Source: Variovorax paradoxus
GTDB taxonomy: Bacteria > Pseudomonadota > Gammaproteobacteria > Burkholderiales > Burkholderiaceae_C
Direction: 5' to 3'
NCBI RefSeq assembly: GCF_022009635.1
Contig: NZ_CP091716.1
Span: 4,107,001-4,171,000, forward strand
DNA length: 64,000 nucleotides
Of the stretch, positions 53,796 through 64,000 are shown one piece after another. Made by a program: the position numbers and the translations under genes. The stretch's first letter is position 1. Each line of letters opens with the position of its first letter. The notes beneath the pieces are model-generated. The model saw nothing but the letters and a program-made list of their open reading frames with translations. It had not been told where the DNA came from and made no database searches.

Positions 53796-54971
53796 TCAGA
53801 TGATTTCGAACACGCCCGCGGCACCCATGCCGCCGCCGATGCACATCGTGACCACGACCTTCTTGGCGCCGCGGCGCTTGCCTTCGATGAGCGCGTGGCC
53901 GGTGAGGCGCTGGCCGCTCACGCCATAGGGGTGGCCCACGGCGATGGCGCCGCCGTCCACGTTCAGGCGGTCGGCCGGAATGCCCAGCTTGTCGCGGCAG
54001 TAGATGACCTGCACGGCGAAGGCTTCGTTCAGTTCCCACAGGTCGATGTCGTTCACCGTGAGGCCCAGGCGCTTGAGCACCTTGGGAATCGCGAAGACGG
54101 GGCCGATGCCCATTTCGTCGGGCTCGCAGCCGGCCACGGCGAAGCCGAGGAAACGGCCCAGGGGCTTCAGGCCCTTCTGCTCGGCGTACTTCTCGTCGAC
54201 CACCACGCAGGCACCGCCGCCGTCGGAGAACTGGCTGGCATTGCCGGCCGAGATCAGGCCGCCGGGAATGGCCGAGCGGATGCCGCTGATGCCTTCCTTG
54301 GTGGTGCCGGGGCGGATGCCTTCGTCGTTCTCGACGGTGACTTCCTTGGTGCGCAGGCCCATCACGGGGTCAGCCACGCCAGCCAGCACGGTGATGGGGG
54401 CGATCTCGTCCTTGAAGCGGCCGGCTTCCAGCGCGGCGGTGGCCTTCTGCTGGCTGGCGGCGCCGTATTCGTCCATGGCGTCGCGGCCGATGTTGTAACG
54501 CTTGGCGACCTGCTCGGCCGTCTGCAGCATGTTCCAGTAGATCTCGGGCTTGTGCTTCACGAGCCAGGGGTCGGCCAGCATGTGCTTGTTGGCTTCGTTC
54601 TGCACGCACGAGATGCTCTCGACGCCGCCGGCCACGTACACATCGCCTTCGCCCGCGATGATGCGCTGAGCGGCGGTGGCGATGGTCTGCAGGCCCGACG
54701 AGCAGAAGCGGTTGATGGTCATGCCCGACGTGGTGATCGGCAGGCCGGCGCGCAGCGCGATCTGACGCGCGATGTTGGAGCCGGTGGCGCCTTCGGGCGT
54801 GGCGCAACCCATGATGACGTCGTCCACCGAAGCGGGATCGATGCCGGCGCGCTGCACGGCGTGCTGAACCGCATGGCCGCCCAGGGTGGCGCCGTGCGTC
54901 ATGTTGAAGGCACCCTTCCAGCTCTTCGCGAGCGGCGTGCGGGCGGTGGAAACGATGACGGCGCTGGTCAT
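53796..54971 (-). CDS. Acetyl-CoA C-acyltransferase (thiolase)
   Basis: A 391-residue thiolase. The nucleophile is Cys90 in [28 protein letters not shown] gives the catalytic His near residue 347, and [14 protein letters not shown] carries the second Cys. It cleaves 3-ketoacyl-CoA to acetyl-CoA and a shorter acyl-CoA. AAGGA lies 8 bases before ATG 54971. The family includes FadA and acetoacetyl-CoA thiolases; sequence alone does not separate them. It lies in a beta-oxidation cluster, upstream of the FadE-like gene. Confidence 0.93.
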   Translation of the reverse strand: MTSAVIVSTARTPLAKSWKGAFNMTHGATLGGHAVQHAVQRAGIDPASVDDVIMGCATPEGATGSNIARQIALRAGLPITTSGMTINRFCSSGLQTIATAAQRIIAGEGDVYVAGGVESISCVQNEANKHMLADPWLVKHKPEIYWNMLQTAEQVAKRYNIGRDAMDEYGAASQQKATAALEAGRFKDEIAPITVLAGVADPVMGLRTKEVTVENDEGIRPGTTKEGISGIRSAIPGGLISAGNASQFSDGGGACVVVDEKYAEQKGLKPLGRFLGFAVAGCEPDEMGIGPVFAIPKVLKRLGLTVNDIDLWELNEAFAVQVIYCRDKLGIPADRLNVDGGAIAVGHPYGVSGQRLTGHALIEGKRRGAKKVVVTMCIGGGMGAAGVFEII

Positions 54972-55017
54972 GGTGAGGTCCTTTGAAGCAGATGGAAGGG
55001 AAAAGAGGTGGTGGTCG

Positions 55018-56493
55018 TCATTGCGCCGGAGCAGCGTTGGTGTTGCTCAGGAGCTGGTGATAGAAGCCGATCATCTCGCCGTAGTTGGCGATGGCCAGGC
55101 GTTCGTTGTTGCCGTGGATGCGCGCCAGGTCTTCGCCCTTCAGCCGGAACGGCGAGAAGCGGAAGACGGCATCGCTCACGAGGCTGAAGTGACGCGAGTC
55201 GGTCGCGGCGGTCATGAGGCCGGGGGCCACCACCGCGTCGGGGAAGCTCTGGCGCACCGCCTGCTGAATCGCGCGGTAGCCGGTGCTGTCGGTCGGCGAC
55301 ACGGGCGAAGGCTCGGCGTTGCCGGGGTACTGCTTGATCTTGATGTCGTCGTTGGCCAGTTGCTTGCGCAGGTGCGCCTCGACGCTGGCGAGCGTGTCGC
55401 CCGGCAGGATGCGGAAGTTGACGGCGGCCTCGGCACGGCCGGGCAGCACGTTGTCTTTATTGCCGGCGCGAACGATGGTCAGCGCGGTGGTCGTGCGCAG
55501 CATGGCGTTGCTGCTCGGGCTCTTCTCGAGAATGCCGCGCACCACGGGCTCGGTGAGCCACAGGTTCGAGAGCATCACGCGGTTCACGCCGCTCATCTCG
55601 GGCGCGAGCGTGCCGAACATCTGGCCGGCAATGCCCTTGATGCCGCCGGGCATCGGGTTGGCCTCGAGCCGCGCGAGCGCCGCGCTCATGCTGCCGATGG
55701 CGCTGTGCTGCGGCGGCATCGACGAATGGCCGGGCGCCGTGTCGAGCGACAGGAAGAAGGTGCCGTAGCCCTTCTCCGCCAGGCCGATGAGCGCTGCCGG
55801 CTTGCTCAGCCCAGGCAGTACGCCGTCGAGCACCAGCAGGCCTTCGTCGAGCACCCAGTCCAGGCGCACGTTGCGCGACTTGAGCAGCTCGGCGATGGGC
55901 AGCGCGCCGCGCAGGCCGCTCACTTCCTCGTCGTCGCCCATCACGAGGTAGACGGTCTGCTTCGGCTTGAAGCCTGCGCCGATGAGCAGCTCGATGGCTT
56001 CCATCTGCGCGAAAAGATTGCTCTTGTTGTCGAGCGTGCCGCGGCCCCAGACGTAGCCGTCCTTGATCTCGCCGGCGAAGGGGTCGACCGTCCAGGCTTT
56101 CTCTGTGCCCGGGGCGATGGGCACCATGTCCTGGTGCGCCATCAGCGCGATGGGCTTGGCCTGCGGATCGGTGCCGGCCCATGTGTAGAGCAGCGCCTTG
56201 TTGCCCACCACCTCTTTCTTGAGCGTGGCGTGCACCTTGGGAAACTGCTGCTCCAGGTAGGCATGCAGCTTGTCGAACTCGGCCGCGTTGACGGCCGGGT
56301 CGTCCATGCCCGACACCGTGCGGAACGTGATCGCCGTCGACAGCCGTTTGGCTGCCGCCTGCAGATCGATGTCCAGCTTGGGTGCGGGCGCCACCGCCAA
56401 CTGCTGCGACGGCGTGGTCCAGGTCTTGACCGCCACGGCCGCCACCAGCAGCACGATGGCCAGCAGCAGCCCGAGGAAGATGCGTTTCAACAT
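55018..56493 (-). CDS. M20-family metallopeptidase/amidohydrolase, membrane-anchored
   Basis: A 491-residue protein. An N-terminal helix ([20 protein letters not shown]) anchors it. [12 protein letters not shown] (His, Asp), [12 protein letters not shown] (Asp), [12 protein letters not shown] (Glu-Glu) and the late [12 protein letters not shown] (His) give the five-ligand two-zinc centre of the M20 family. Length and layout fit the carboxypeptidase-S/PM20D1 group, which hydrolyses N-acyl amino acids or peptides. That fits a cluster degrading acyl chains. It lies 31 bases downstream of the FadB-like gene. Confidence 0.92.
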   Translation of the reverse strand: MLKRIFLGLLLAIVLLVAAVAVKTWTTPSQQLAVAPAPKLDIDLQAAAKRLSTAITFRTVSGMDDPAVNAAEFDKLHAYLEQQFPKVHATLKKEVVGNKALLYTWAGTDPQAKPIALMAHQDMVPIAPGTEKAWTVDPFAGEIKDGYVWGRGTLDNKSNLFAQMEAIELLIGAGFKPKQTVYLVMGDDEEVSGLRGALPIAELLKSRNVRLDWVLDEGLLVLDGVLPGLSKPAALIGLAEKGYGTFFLSLDTAPGHSSMPPQHSAIGSMSAALARLEANPMPGGIKGIAGQMFGTLAPEMSGVNRVMLSNLWLTEPVVRGILEKSPSSNAMLRTTTALTIVRAGNKDNVLPGRAEAAVNFRILPGDTLASVEAHLRKQLANDDIKIKQYPGNAEPSPVSPTDSTGYRAIQQAVRQSFPDAVVAPGLMTAATDSRHFSLVSDAVFRFSPFRLKGEDLARIHGNNERLAIANYGEMIGFYHQLLSNTNAAPAQ

Positions 56494-56524
56494 TGGCGGT
56501 CGGTGTCCTGTCTTTGCGTTGCCG

Positions 56525-58630
<2,106 letters not shown>

Positions 58631-58740
58631 GCTGCGTTCCTTGGTGTGTGAAGAAAAAGAAGAAAAAGCACGAGTGTTCTTTTTCGAGGGGATTCTAGGC
58701 GTTTCGCGAGGCCAAACAATGGCACGCAGTCGCTGTAGAG

Positions 58741-58770
58741 ACAAGAGGATCCGGGGCTAGGCCCGGATCC
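58741..58770 (-). terminator. Rho-independent-like terminator of the liv operon
   Basis: Downstream of livF, read on the minus strand: GGATCCGGG, a short loop and CCCGGATCC, followed by TCTTGTCTCT. The 9-bp stem at 58747-58755 and 58762-58770 is perfect. It separates the transporter genes from the FadB-like gene, whose start is 111 bases away. Confidence 0.7.
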
Positions 58771-58780
58771 CCTGGGGGTA

Positions 58781-59476
58781 TCAAACTTCCAGCCACTCTT
58801 TGCGAGTGGTGGCATCGGCGCGCAGGCTGTCCGGGGTGCCATCGAACACAATGCTGCCGTGGCCCATGACGAGCGCGCGGTCCGAGATCTGCATGGCGAT
58901 GGTGAGCTTCTGCTCGATCAGCAGCACCGAGATGCCCTTGTCCTTCAGAGTGCGCAGGTACTGCCCCACCAGCTCGACGATCTTGGGCGCGAGGCCTTCG
59001 GTCGGCTCGTCGATGATGATCAGGTCAGGGTCGCCCATCAGCGTGCGGCACAGCGTGAGCATCTGCTGCTCGCCGCCCGAGAGCACGCCGGCCTCGGTGT
59101 GCTGGCGCTCCTTCAGACGCGGGAACATGGCGTACATGTCCTCGAAGTTCCAGCGGCTGCCCTTGCCCGAGCCCTTTTGCCCCAGCAGCAGGTTCTGGTG
59201 CACCGTGAGCTTGGGAAAGATGTCGCGGTTCTCGGGCACGTAGCCGATGCCGAAGTGCGCGATCTCATAAGCCTTGCGGCGCAGGATGTCCTGCCCTTTC
59301 CAGTGCAGGCCGCCTTCGGCATGCACCAGGCCCATGATGGCCTTGGCGGTGGTCGAGCGGCCCGAGCCGTTGCGGCCCAGCAGCGCGACGATCTCGCCGG
59401 GGTTCACGTCGAAGGAAACGCCATGCAGCACATGGCTCTTGCCGTAGTAGGCGTGGATGTCTTTGAGCTTCAGCAT
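58781..59476 (-). CDS. livF: LivF-type branched-chain amino-acid ABC transporter ATPase
   Basis: A 231-residue ATPase starting at ATG 59476. The signature LSGGEQQMLTLCRTLMGDP and Walker B LIIIDEPTEGLAP are intact. The Walker A is GRNGSGRST (Arg40 in the place of Lys), which is unusual for an ABC ATPase. Such variants are recalled in other LivF proteins, so it may still function in the heterodimer with LivG. Last gene of the liv set, 1 base after livG. Confidence 0.92.
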   Translation of the reverse strand: MLKLKDIHAYYGKSHVLHGVSFDVNPGEIVALLGRNGSGRSTTAKAIMGLVHAEGGLHWKGQDILRRKAYEIAHFGIGYVPENRDIFPKLTVHQNLLLGQKGSGKGSRWNFEDMYAMFPRLKERQHTEAGVLSGGEQQMLTLCRTLMGDPDLIIIDEPTEGLAPKIVELVGQYLRTLKDKGISVLLIEQKLTIAMQISDRALVMGHGSIVFDGTPDSLRADATTRKEWLEV

Positions 59477-59477
59477 G

Positions 59478-60248
59478 TCAATGTCCCGCCCCTTGTGCGT
59501 CGGCAACGGAAGAGCCCAGGTAGGCCTCCTGCACGCGCGCATTCGCGCGAACGGCGGCCGGCGTGTCGAAGGCGATCACTTCGCCATACACCACCACCGC
59601 GATCTTGTCGGCCAGGCCGAAGACCACGCCCATGTCGTGCTCCACCGTCAGCAGCGTCTTGCCGACCGTGACGTGCTTGATGAGCGAGATGAAATGCGAA
59701 GTCTCCGTCTTGCTCATGCCGGCCGTGGGTTCGTCCAGCAGGATCACGCTGGCGCCGCCCGCGATGGTCACGCCGATTTCCAGCGCGCGCTGCTCGGCAT
59801 AGGTGAGGTTCACCGCATGCACGTCGCGCTTCTTCTCCAGCCCGATCTGGCGGATGAGCTCTTCGGTGCGCTCGTTGGCGTCGTCCAGGTTCGACAGAAA
59901 GCGCAGGAAGGTGTACTTGTAGCCCAGGCTCCAGAGCACGCCGCAGCGCAGGTTCTCGAACACGCTGAGCTTCGGGAAGATGTTGGTGATCTGGAAGCTG
60001 CGCGACAGGCCCATGCGGTTGATCTCGTACGGCTTCATGCCGTCGATGCGCTGGCCGTTGAGCAGCACTTCGCCGCTGGTGGGCGTGAGCCGCCCGCTGA
60101 TCAGGTTGAACAGCGTGGACTTGCCCGCGCCATTCGGCCCGATGATGGCGATGCGCTCGCCGGCGTTCACCGCCAGGTCGACCCCGCGGATGATGTCGGT
60201 CTTGCCGAAGCTCTTGCGCAGGCCCTTGAGTTCGAGTGAATAGGTCAT
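59478..60248 (-). CDS. livG: LivG-type branched-chain amino-acid ABC transporter ATPase
   Basis: A 256-residue ATPase with a standard Walker A, IIGPNGAGKSTLFNLISG (Lys43), and Walker B VILLDEPTAGMSKTE. The signature reads NLTYAEQRALEIGVTIA instead of a strict LSGGQ, as is usual for LivG. The long insert GVLWSLGYKYTFLRFLSN fits the LivG subgroup. Its start overlaps the livM stop by four bases. Confidence 0.94.
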   Translation of the reverse strand: MTYSLELKGLRKSFGKTDIIRGVDLAVNAGERIAIIGPNGAGKSTLFNLISGRLTPTSGEVLLNGQRIDGMKPYEINRMGLSRSFQITNIFPKLSVFENLRCGVLWSLGYKYTFLRFLSNLDDANERTEELIRQIGLEKKRDVHAVNLTYAEQRALEIGVTIAGGASVILLDEPTAGMSKTETSHFISLIKHVTVGKTLLTVEHDMGVVFGLADKIAVVVYGEVIAFDTPAAVRANARVQEAYLGSSVADAQGAGH

Positions 60249-61573
60249 GCCGTCTCCCGCCGCTTGATCTCGGCTTCGATTTCTTCCTGCGCCTGGCCCC
60301 AGGCCTTCGCGAATCGCCTGCGGAACACCTCGAAGATGCCCAGGCCCACAGCCAGCAGCGCCACGGCGACGATCCAGCTCGTGGCCGACGAGGTGTCCAG
60401 CTGAAGGCCCGCGAACGGCACCAGCGGGCCGAGCGCCGCGTTCAGCTGCATGTGATAGATCATCTCGACGATGGCCGCCGCGCCCGCGAGCATCACGCCC
60501 GCGCCGATGAACAGGCCCACGTACAGCAGGTAGAAGCGCTTGATCTTGCCGAACAGCGCCACGCGCACGTTCATCATGATCAGGCTGGCCACGCCGCCGG
60601 GCGCGAACATCACCATCAGCAGGAACACCAGGCCCACGTACAGCAACCAGGCCTTGCTCAGCTCCGACAGCAGCACCAGCGCGAACACCAGCAGCGCCGC
60701 GCCGATGATCGGCCCGAAGAAGAAGGTGGCGCCGCCCAGGAAGGTGAACAGCAGGTAGCTGCCCGAGCGCAGCCCGTTCAGGCTGTCGGCCGCGTTCACG
60801 ATCTCGAAGTTGATGGCCGCCAGCCCGCCGCCGATGCCCGCGAAGAAGCCCGCGATGATGAAGGCGAAGTAGCGCACGCGCTGGGTGTTGTAGCCGATGA
60901 ACTCCACGCGCTCCGGGTTGTCTCGCACCGCGTTCAGCATGCGGCCGAGCGGCGTGCCGGTGAAGGCGAACATCAGCCCGGTGCAGATGAAGCAGTACAC
61001 GGCGATCAGGTAATACACCTGGTTCTGCGGCCCGAAGTTGATGCCGAAGAACGAGGCGCCGTACACGCGGTTGGTGGTGATGCCGCCCTCGCCGCCGAAG
61101 AAGCTCGGGAACATCAGCGCCATCGCGGCCACCAGCTCGCCCAGGCCCAGCGTGATCATCGCGAAGGTGGTGCCCGACTTCTTGGTCGACACGTAGCCGA
61201 ACACCATGGCGAAGAACATGCCGCCCAAGCCGCCCACGAGCGGAATCAGCACCAGCGGGATCGGCAGCTTGCCGGCGCTGGCGAAGTTCATGGCATGGAT
61301 GGCGATGAACGAGCCCAGGCCCACGTACACCGCGTGCCCGAAACTGAGCATGCCGCCCTGCCCCAGCAGGATGTTGTAGCTCAGGCAGATGATGATCAGG
61401 TAGCCGATCTGCGACAGCATGGTCAGGGCCAGGCTGCTGGTGAAGATCATCGGCGCCACGATCAGCAGCAGCGCGAAGAACGACCAGATGAGAATGCGGC
61501 CGATGTTCAGCGGCTTGAACCGGTAGTAGCGCACCGGTGTGGAGGTCGAAGCGGTTGTCGTTGCAGTATTCAT
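60245..61573 (-). CDS. livM: LivM-type branched-chain amino-acid ABC permease
   Basis: A 442-residue permease of about 10 helices. The family signatures ISLNILLGQGGMLSFGHAVYV-type (here CLSYNILLGQGGMLSFGHAV) and GRMLNAVRDNPERVEFIGYN are clear. It partners LivH in the membrane. The C-terminal tail beyond the last helix is longer than in E. coli LivM, with an extra hydrophobic segment. The gap to livH is 4 bases and the end overlaps livG. Confidence 0.94.
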   Translation of the reverse strand: MNTATTTASTSTPVRYYRFKPLNIGRILIWSFFALLLIVAPMIFTSSLALTMLSQIGYLIIICLSYNILLGQGGMLSFGHAVYVGLGSFIAIHAMNFASAGKLPIPLVLIPLVGGLGGMFFAMVFGYVSTKKSGTTFAMITLGLGELVAAMALMFPSFFGGEGGITTNRVYGASFFGINFGPQNQVYYLIAVYCFICTGLMFAFTGTPLGRMLNAVRDNPERVEFIGYNTQRVRYFAFIIAGFFAGIGGGLAAINFEIVNAADSLNGLRSGSYLLFTFLGGATFFFGPIIGAALLVFALVLLSELSKAWLLYVGLVFLLMVMFAPGGVASLIMMNVRVALFGKIKRFYLLYVGLFIGAGVMLAGAAAIVEMIYHMQLNAALGPLVPFAGLQLDTSSATSWIVAVALLAVGLGIFEVFRRRFAKAWGQAQEEIEAEIKRRETA

Positions 61574-61577
61574 GGCG

Positions 61578-62531
61578 TCAGTCCTCCCGGGTTCCGAGAA
61601 GACCCTTGGGCCTGAAGATGAGGATCAGCACCAGGAACAGGTACGGAAGAATGGGCGCGACCTGCGAGATGGTGAGCTTGAGCAGCTCGTAGCCGAAGGT
61701 CTGGTCGGTCACCGCCACGCCCAGCGCCTGCAGGCCGGTCGCGAGCGACTGGTCCATGGCCACGGCGAAGGTCTGCACGATGCCGATGATGAGCGAGGCC
61801 AGGAACGCGCCCGCCAGCGAGCCCATGCCGCCGACCACCACCACCACGAAGATGATGGAGCCGACCGAGCCCGCCATCGCCGGCTCGGTGACGTAGGTGT
61901 TGCCGCCGACCACGCCCGCCAGCCCCGCCAGCGCGGCGCCGCCGCCGAACACCAGCATGAACACGCGCGGCACGTTGTGGCCCAGCGCCTCGACCATGTC
62001 GGGGTGCTTCAGCGCCGCCTGGATGACCAGCCCGATGCGGGTGCGCGTGAGCAGCAGCCACACCGATACCAGCATCAGCACCGCCACCAGCATGATGAAC
62101 GAGCGCGACTTGGGGAACTGCGTGCCGTAGAGCGAGAACAGCGGGCCCTGCAGTGCCGTCGGCAGGCCGTACGGCACCGTCGAGCGGCCCCACACCAGCT
62201 GCACGATTTCGAGAATGAGGTACGAAAGGCCGAAGGTCACCAGCAGCTCGGGCACGTGGCCGAACTTGTGGACGCGGCGCAGGCAGTAGCGCTCGAAGGC
62301 CGCGCCCAGCGCAAAGACCAGCAGCGGCGCGATGACGAGCGCCGGCCAGAAGCCCAGGATGCCCGAGATCGTGAAGGCGAAGTACGCGCCCAGCATGTAG
62401 AAACTGGCGTGCGCGAAATTGAGCACACCCATCATGCTGAAGATCAGCGTGAGGCCGGAGCTCAGCATGAACAACAGCAAGCCGTAGCTCACGCCGTTGA
62501 GCAGCGAGATGACGAAGAATTCGACGTTCAT
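61578..62531 (-). CDS. livH: LivH-type branched-chain amino-acid ABC permease
   Basis: A 317-residue permease of about 8 helices: LLNGVSYGLLLFMLSSGLTL at the start and MGVLNFAHASFYMLGAY are highly typical of LivH. VIGGMGSLAGAFLASLIIGI-type residues (VVGGMGSLAGAFLASLIIGI) follow late in the sequence. It forms the transport channel with LivM. A strong terminator lies between it and the binding-protein gene, so it should be expressed less than that gene. Confidence 0.94.
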   Translation of the reverse strand: MNVEFFVISLLNGVSYGLLLFMLSSGLTLIFSMMGVLNFAHASFYMLGAYFAFTISGILGFWPALVIAPLLVFALGAAFERYCLRRVHKFGHVPELLVTFGLSYLILEIVQLVWGRSTVPYGLPTALQGPLFSLYGTQFPKSRSFIMLVAVLMLVSVWLLLTRTRIGLVIQAALKHPDMVEALGHNVPRVFMLVFGGGAALAGLAGVVGGNTYVTEPAMAGSVGSIIFVVVVVGGMGSLAGAFLASLIIGIVQTFAVAMDQSLATGLQALGVAVTDQTFGYELLKLTISQVAPILPYLFLVLILIFRPKGLLGTRED

Positions 62532-62550
62532 CGGTCTTTCGTGTCAGGTG

Positions 62551-62586
62551 AAAAAAGAAAAAGGCCCGAGTGTTGAAGTCGGGCCT
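62551..62586 (-). terminator. Intrinsic terminator between the binding-protein gene and livH
   Basis: On the minus strand, AGGCCCGA and TCGGGCCT form a perfect 8-bp stem (62562-62569 with 62579-62586), followed by a T-rich run (TTTTCTTTTTT). It lies 26 bases after the binding-protein stop codon, so partial read-through would give more binding protein than permease. Confidence 0.9.
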
Positions 62587-62611
62587 CGACCGCGTTGGCG
62601 CGTTCCCGAAA

Positions 62612-63844
62612 TCAGGAGGGACGCTTCATCTGGCAGCTGGTGGGCGTGCTGGCCACGTAGGCGTCGTAGTACTTCACGGGTGCCAACGTGTAGCCGGTGT
62701 TCTCCGGGCTGTAGGGGTACTTGGCGCTGGCCTTCTCCCACTTGGCGATGTACAGGCCTTGCTGCAGCTGGTGGTCGGTCTTGCGCAGTTCGACGTCACC
62801 GTTGAAGCTCTTGAACTTCATGCCTTCCATGGCGGCCGCCACCTTGACGGGGTCGGTCGACTTGGTCTTCACGAAGGCTTCGGTCAACGCCTGGAACACG
62901 GTGTAGACGTCGGTGGTGTAGAGGTCGTCGTTGAACTTCTTCTTGAAGTCCTCGGCGTACTTCTGCATGTCGCCGCCCATGTTGTAGTGGGCGTAGCCGA
63001 CCTGGTAGACCTTGCCGTCGGACGCCGCGCCCATGGCGGTCGGCGTGCCGGTGGTCACGGCGTAGTAGGTGTAGAACTTGACATTGAGGCCCGAGTCGTT
63101 CGCGGCCTTGATGAGCAGCGCGAGGTCGGAGCCCCAGTTGCCGGTGATGACGGTGTCGGCACCCGAAGCCTTGATCTTCGCGATGTACGGCGCGAAGTCG
63201 CGCACCTGCGCGAGCGGGTGCAGGTCGTCGCCGACGATCTGGATGTCGGGGCGCTTGTGCTTCAGGTCTTCCTTGGCGTACTTGGAGACCTGCTGGCCGT
63301 GCGCGTAGTTCTGGCCGATGATGTAGACCTTCTTGATGTCCGGCTGGTCCTTCATGTAGGTGGTCAGCGCTTCCATCTTCATCGACGTGTCGGCGTCGAA
63401 GCGGTACTGCCAGTAGCTGCACTTGGCATTGGTCAGCTCGGGGTCGACCGCGGCGTAGTTCAGGTACAGCGCTTCCTTGCCGGGATTGCGCGCGTTGTTC
63501 TTCTCGAGCGCATCGATGATGGCCAGCGCCGGGCCGGAGCCGTTGCCCTGCACGATGTATCGCGCGCCCTGGTCGAGGGCCGAGCGCAGCGCGCTGGTGG
63601 TCTCTTGCGGGCTGAGCTTGTTGTCGATGCCGATGATCTCGAACTTCACGCCGGCGGCGTTCTTCTTGTTGAACTCTTCGGCGAAGAACTGGAACGTCTT
63701 GAGCTGGTTCGTTCCGACCGCGGCCATGAGGCCCGACAGCGGATCGAGCCATGCGATCTTGACGGTTTCACCCTTCTGGGCGAGGGCACCGGTAGCGGTG
63801 GCCGCAATGACGGCTGCGGCAGCGATTTTCAGAGCGAACTTCAA
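62612..63844 (-). CDS. Liv-type periplasmic substrate-binding protein
   Basis: A 410-residue protein. The start is TTG 63844, because AGGAG sits 7 bases before it and it directly opens the signal peptide (KFALKIAAAAVIAATATGALA, cleavage before QKGETV). The mature protein is a periplasmic-binding type 1 fold: IAWLDPLSGLMAAVGTNQLK and ETTSALRSALDQGARYIVQG. GADTVITGNWGSDLALLIKA and YYAVTTGTPTAMGAASDGK fit the LivK/amide family. Substrate may be a branched-chain amino acid, but many Burkholderiales paralogues carry other acids or amides. Confidence 0.92.
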   Translation of the reverse strand: MKFALKIAAAAVIAATATGALAQKGETVKIAWLDPLSGLMAAVGTNQLKTFQFFAEEFNKKNAAGVKFEIIGIDNKLSPQETTSALRSALDQGARYIVQGNGSGPALAIIDALEKNNARNPGKEALYLNYAAVDPELTNAKCSYWQYRFDADTSMKMEALTTYMKDQPDIKKVYIIGQNYAHGQQVSKYAKEDLKHKRPDIQIVGDDLHPLAQVRDFAPYIAKIKASGADTVITGNWGSDLALLIKAANDSGLNVKFYTYYAVTTGTPTAMGAASDGKVYQVGYAHYNMGGDMQKYAEDFKKKFNDDLYTTDVYTVFQALTEAFVKTKSTDPVKVAAAMEGMKFKSFNGDVELRKTDHQLQQGLYIAKWEKASAKYPYSPENTGYTLAPVKYYDAYVASTPTSCQMKRPS

Positions 63845-63888
63845 TCTATATCTCCTGGTCAAACCGAATCAGAACCGAATCAAAACGC

Positions 63889-63902
63889 TGTACGAGCGTA
63901 CA
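63889..63902. promoter_or_regulatory. Palindrome upstream of the binding-protein gene
   Basis: TGTACGAGCGTACA is a perfect palindrome 45 bases upstream of the binding-protein start, and just downstream a GAACCGAATCA-type tandem repeat (63861-63881) occurs. Both are in the leader of the liv operon and could bind a regulator. No regulator gene for it is visible in the window. Confidence 0.5.
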
Positions 63903-64000
63903 AGCGATTGCAGCCCCTCCCCTCAGGGAATGCCCGTAAGAGGGGGCTGGCAAAGTGCCGTTTCTATCGCGCATGCGACAGCGCGGCATCCCGAATTGCT

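Overview
The window is a high-GC chromosomal segment (very strong G/C preference at third codon positions) from a Burkholderiales bacterium, most likely a Comamonadaceae member of the Variovorax type. That placement is inferred from gene content: many LysR regulators, MFS exporters, an orphan Bug-type binding protein, Liv-type ABC transport, a large acyl-CoA catabolic cluster and paraquat-inducible (Pqi) transport genes. I see no rRNA or tRNA gene, CRISPR array, insertion sequence or prophage.

Layout. 1-1.4 kb: a DUF1906/SH3 protein running off the left edge and a damaged small exported protein. 1.5-14.1 kb, all on the minus strand: a three-gene oxidative set (SDR, CmcJ/NvfI-like, LLM flavin monooxygenase), two drug-type MFS exporters, a four-gene pqiA-pqiA-pqiB-pqiC operon, and a DHA2 exporter with a Baeyer-Villiger-like monooxygenase. 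14.3-24 kb: a frameshifted M48 metalloprotease and a run of MFS transporters with LysR, PPOX, VOC and Ogt genes. 24-31 kb: a GntR-controlled 2-hydroxyacid/glyoxylate locus (FAD/Fe-S dehydrogenase, class V aminotransferase, Bug binding protein, keto-pentenoate hydratase-like enzyme). 31-38.5 kb: LysR/MFS, GNAT and two convergent diguanylate cyclases. 38.5-45.1 kb: an ArsR/DCC/UbiG-like group and two copies of a divergent LysR-azoreductase module. Between the two modules lie mntP with an upstream manganese riboswitch (yybP-ykoY) and a candidate small RNA. 45.1-64 kb, all on the minus strand: a beta-oxidation-type catabolic cluster (two SDRs, GST, AidB-like and FadE-like dehydrogenases, thioesterase, thiolase, FadB-like fusion) and a complete Liv-type ABC transporter (binding protein, LivH, LivM, LivG, LivF).

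How it fits together. The right-hand 18 kb reads as uptake of an organic acid or amino acid followed by CoA-ester oxidation. The glyoxylate locus has its own regulator and two near-identical palindromes in its divergent promoter. The most interesting non-coding block is 42.9-43.4 kb: a Mn riboswitch on one strand and, on the other, a compact stem-loop RNA whose loop is rich in anti-Shine-Dalgarno sequence and which ends in a textbook terminator. Other points for follow-up are an SDR lacking its catalytic tyrosine inside a conserved-looking oxidative operon, an arginine in place of the Walker A lysine in LivF, and a one-base frameshift directly before the zinc motif of the M48 protease.
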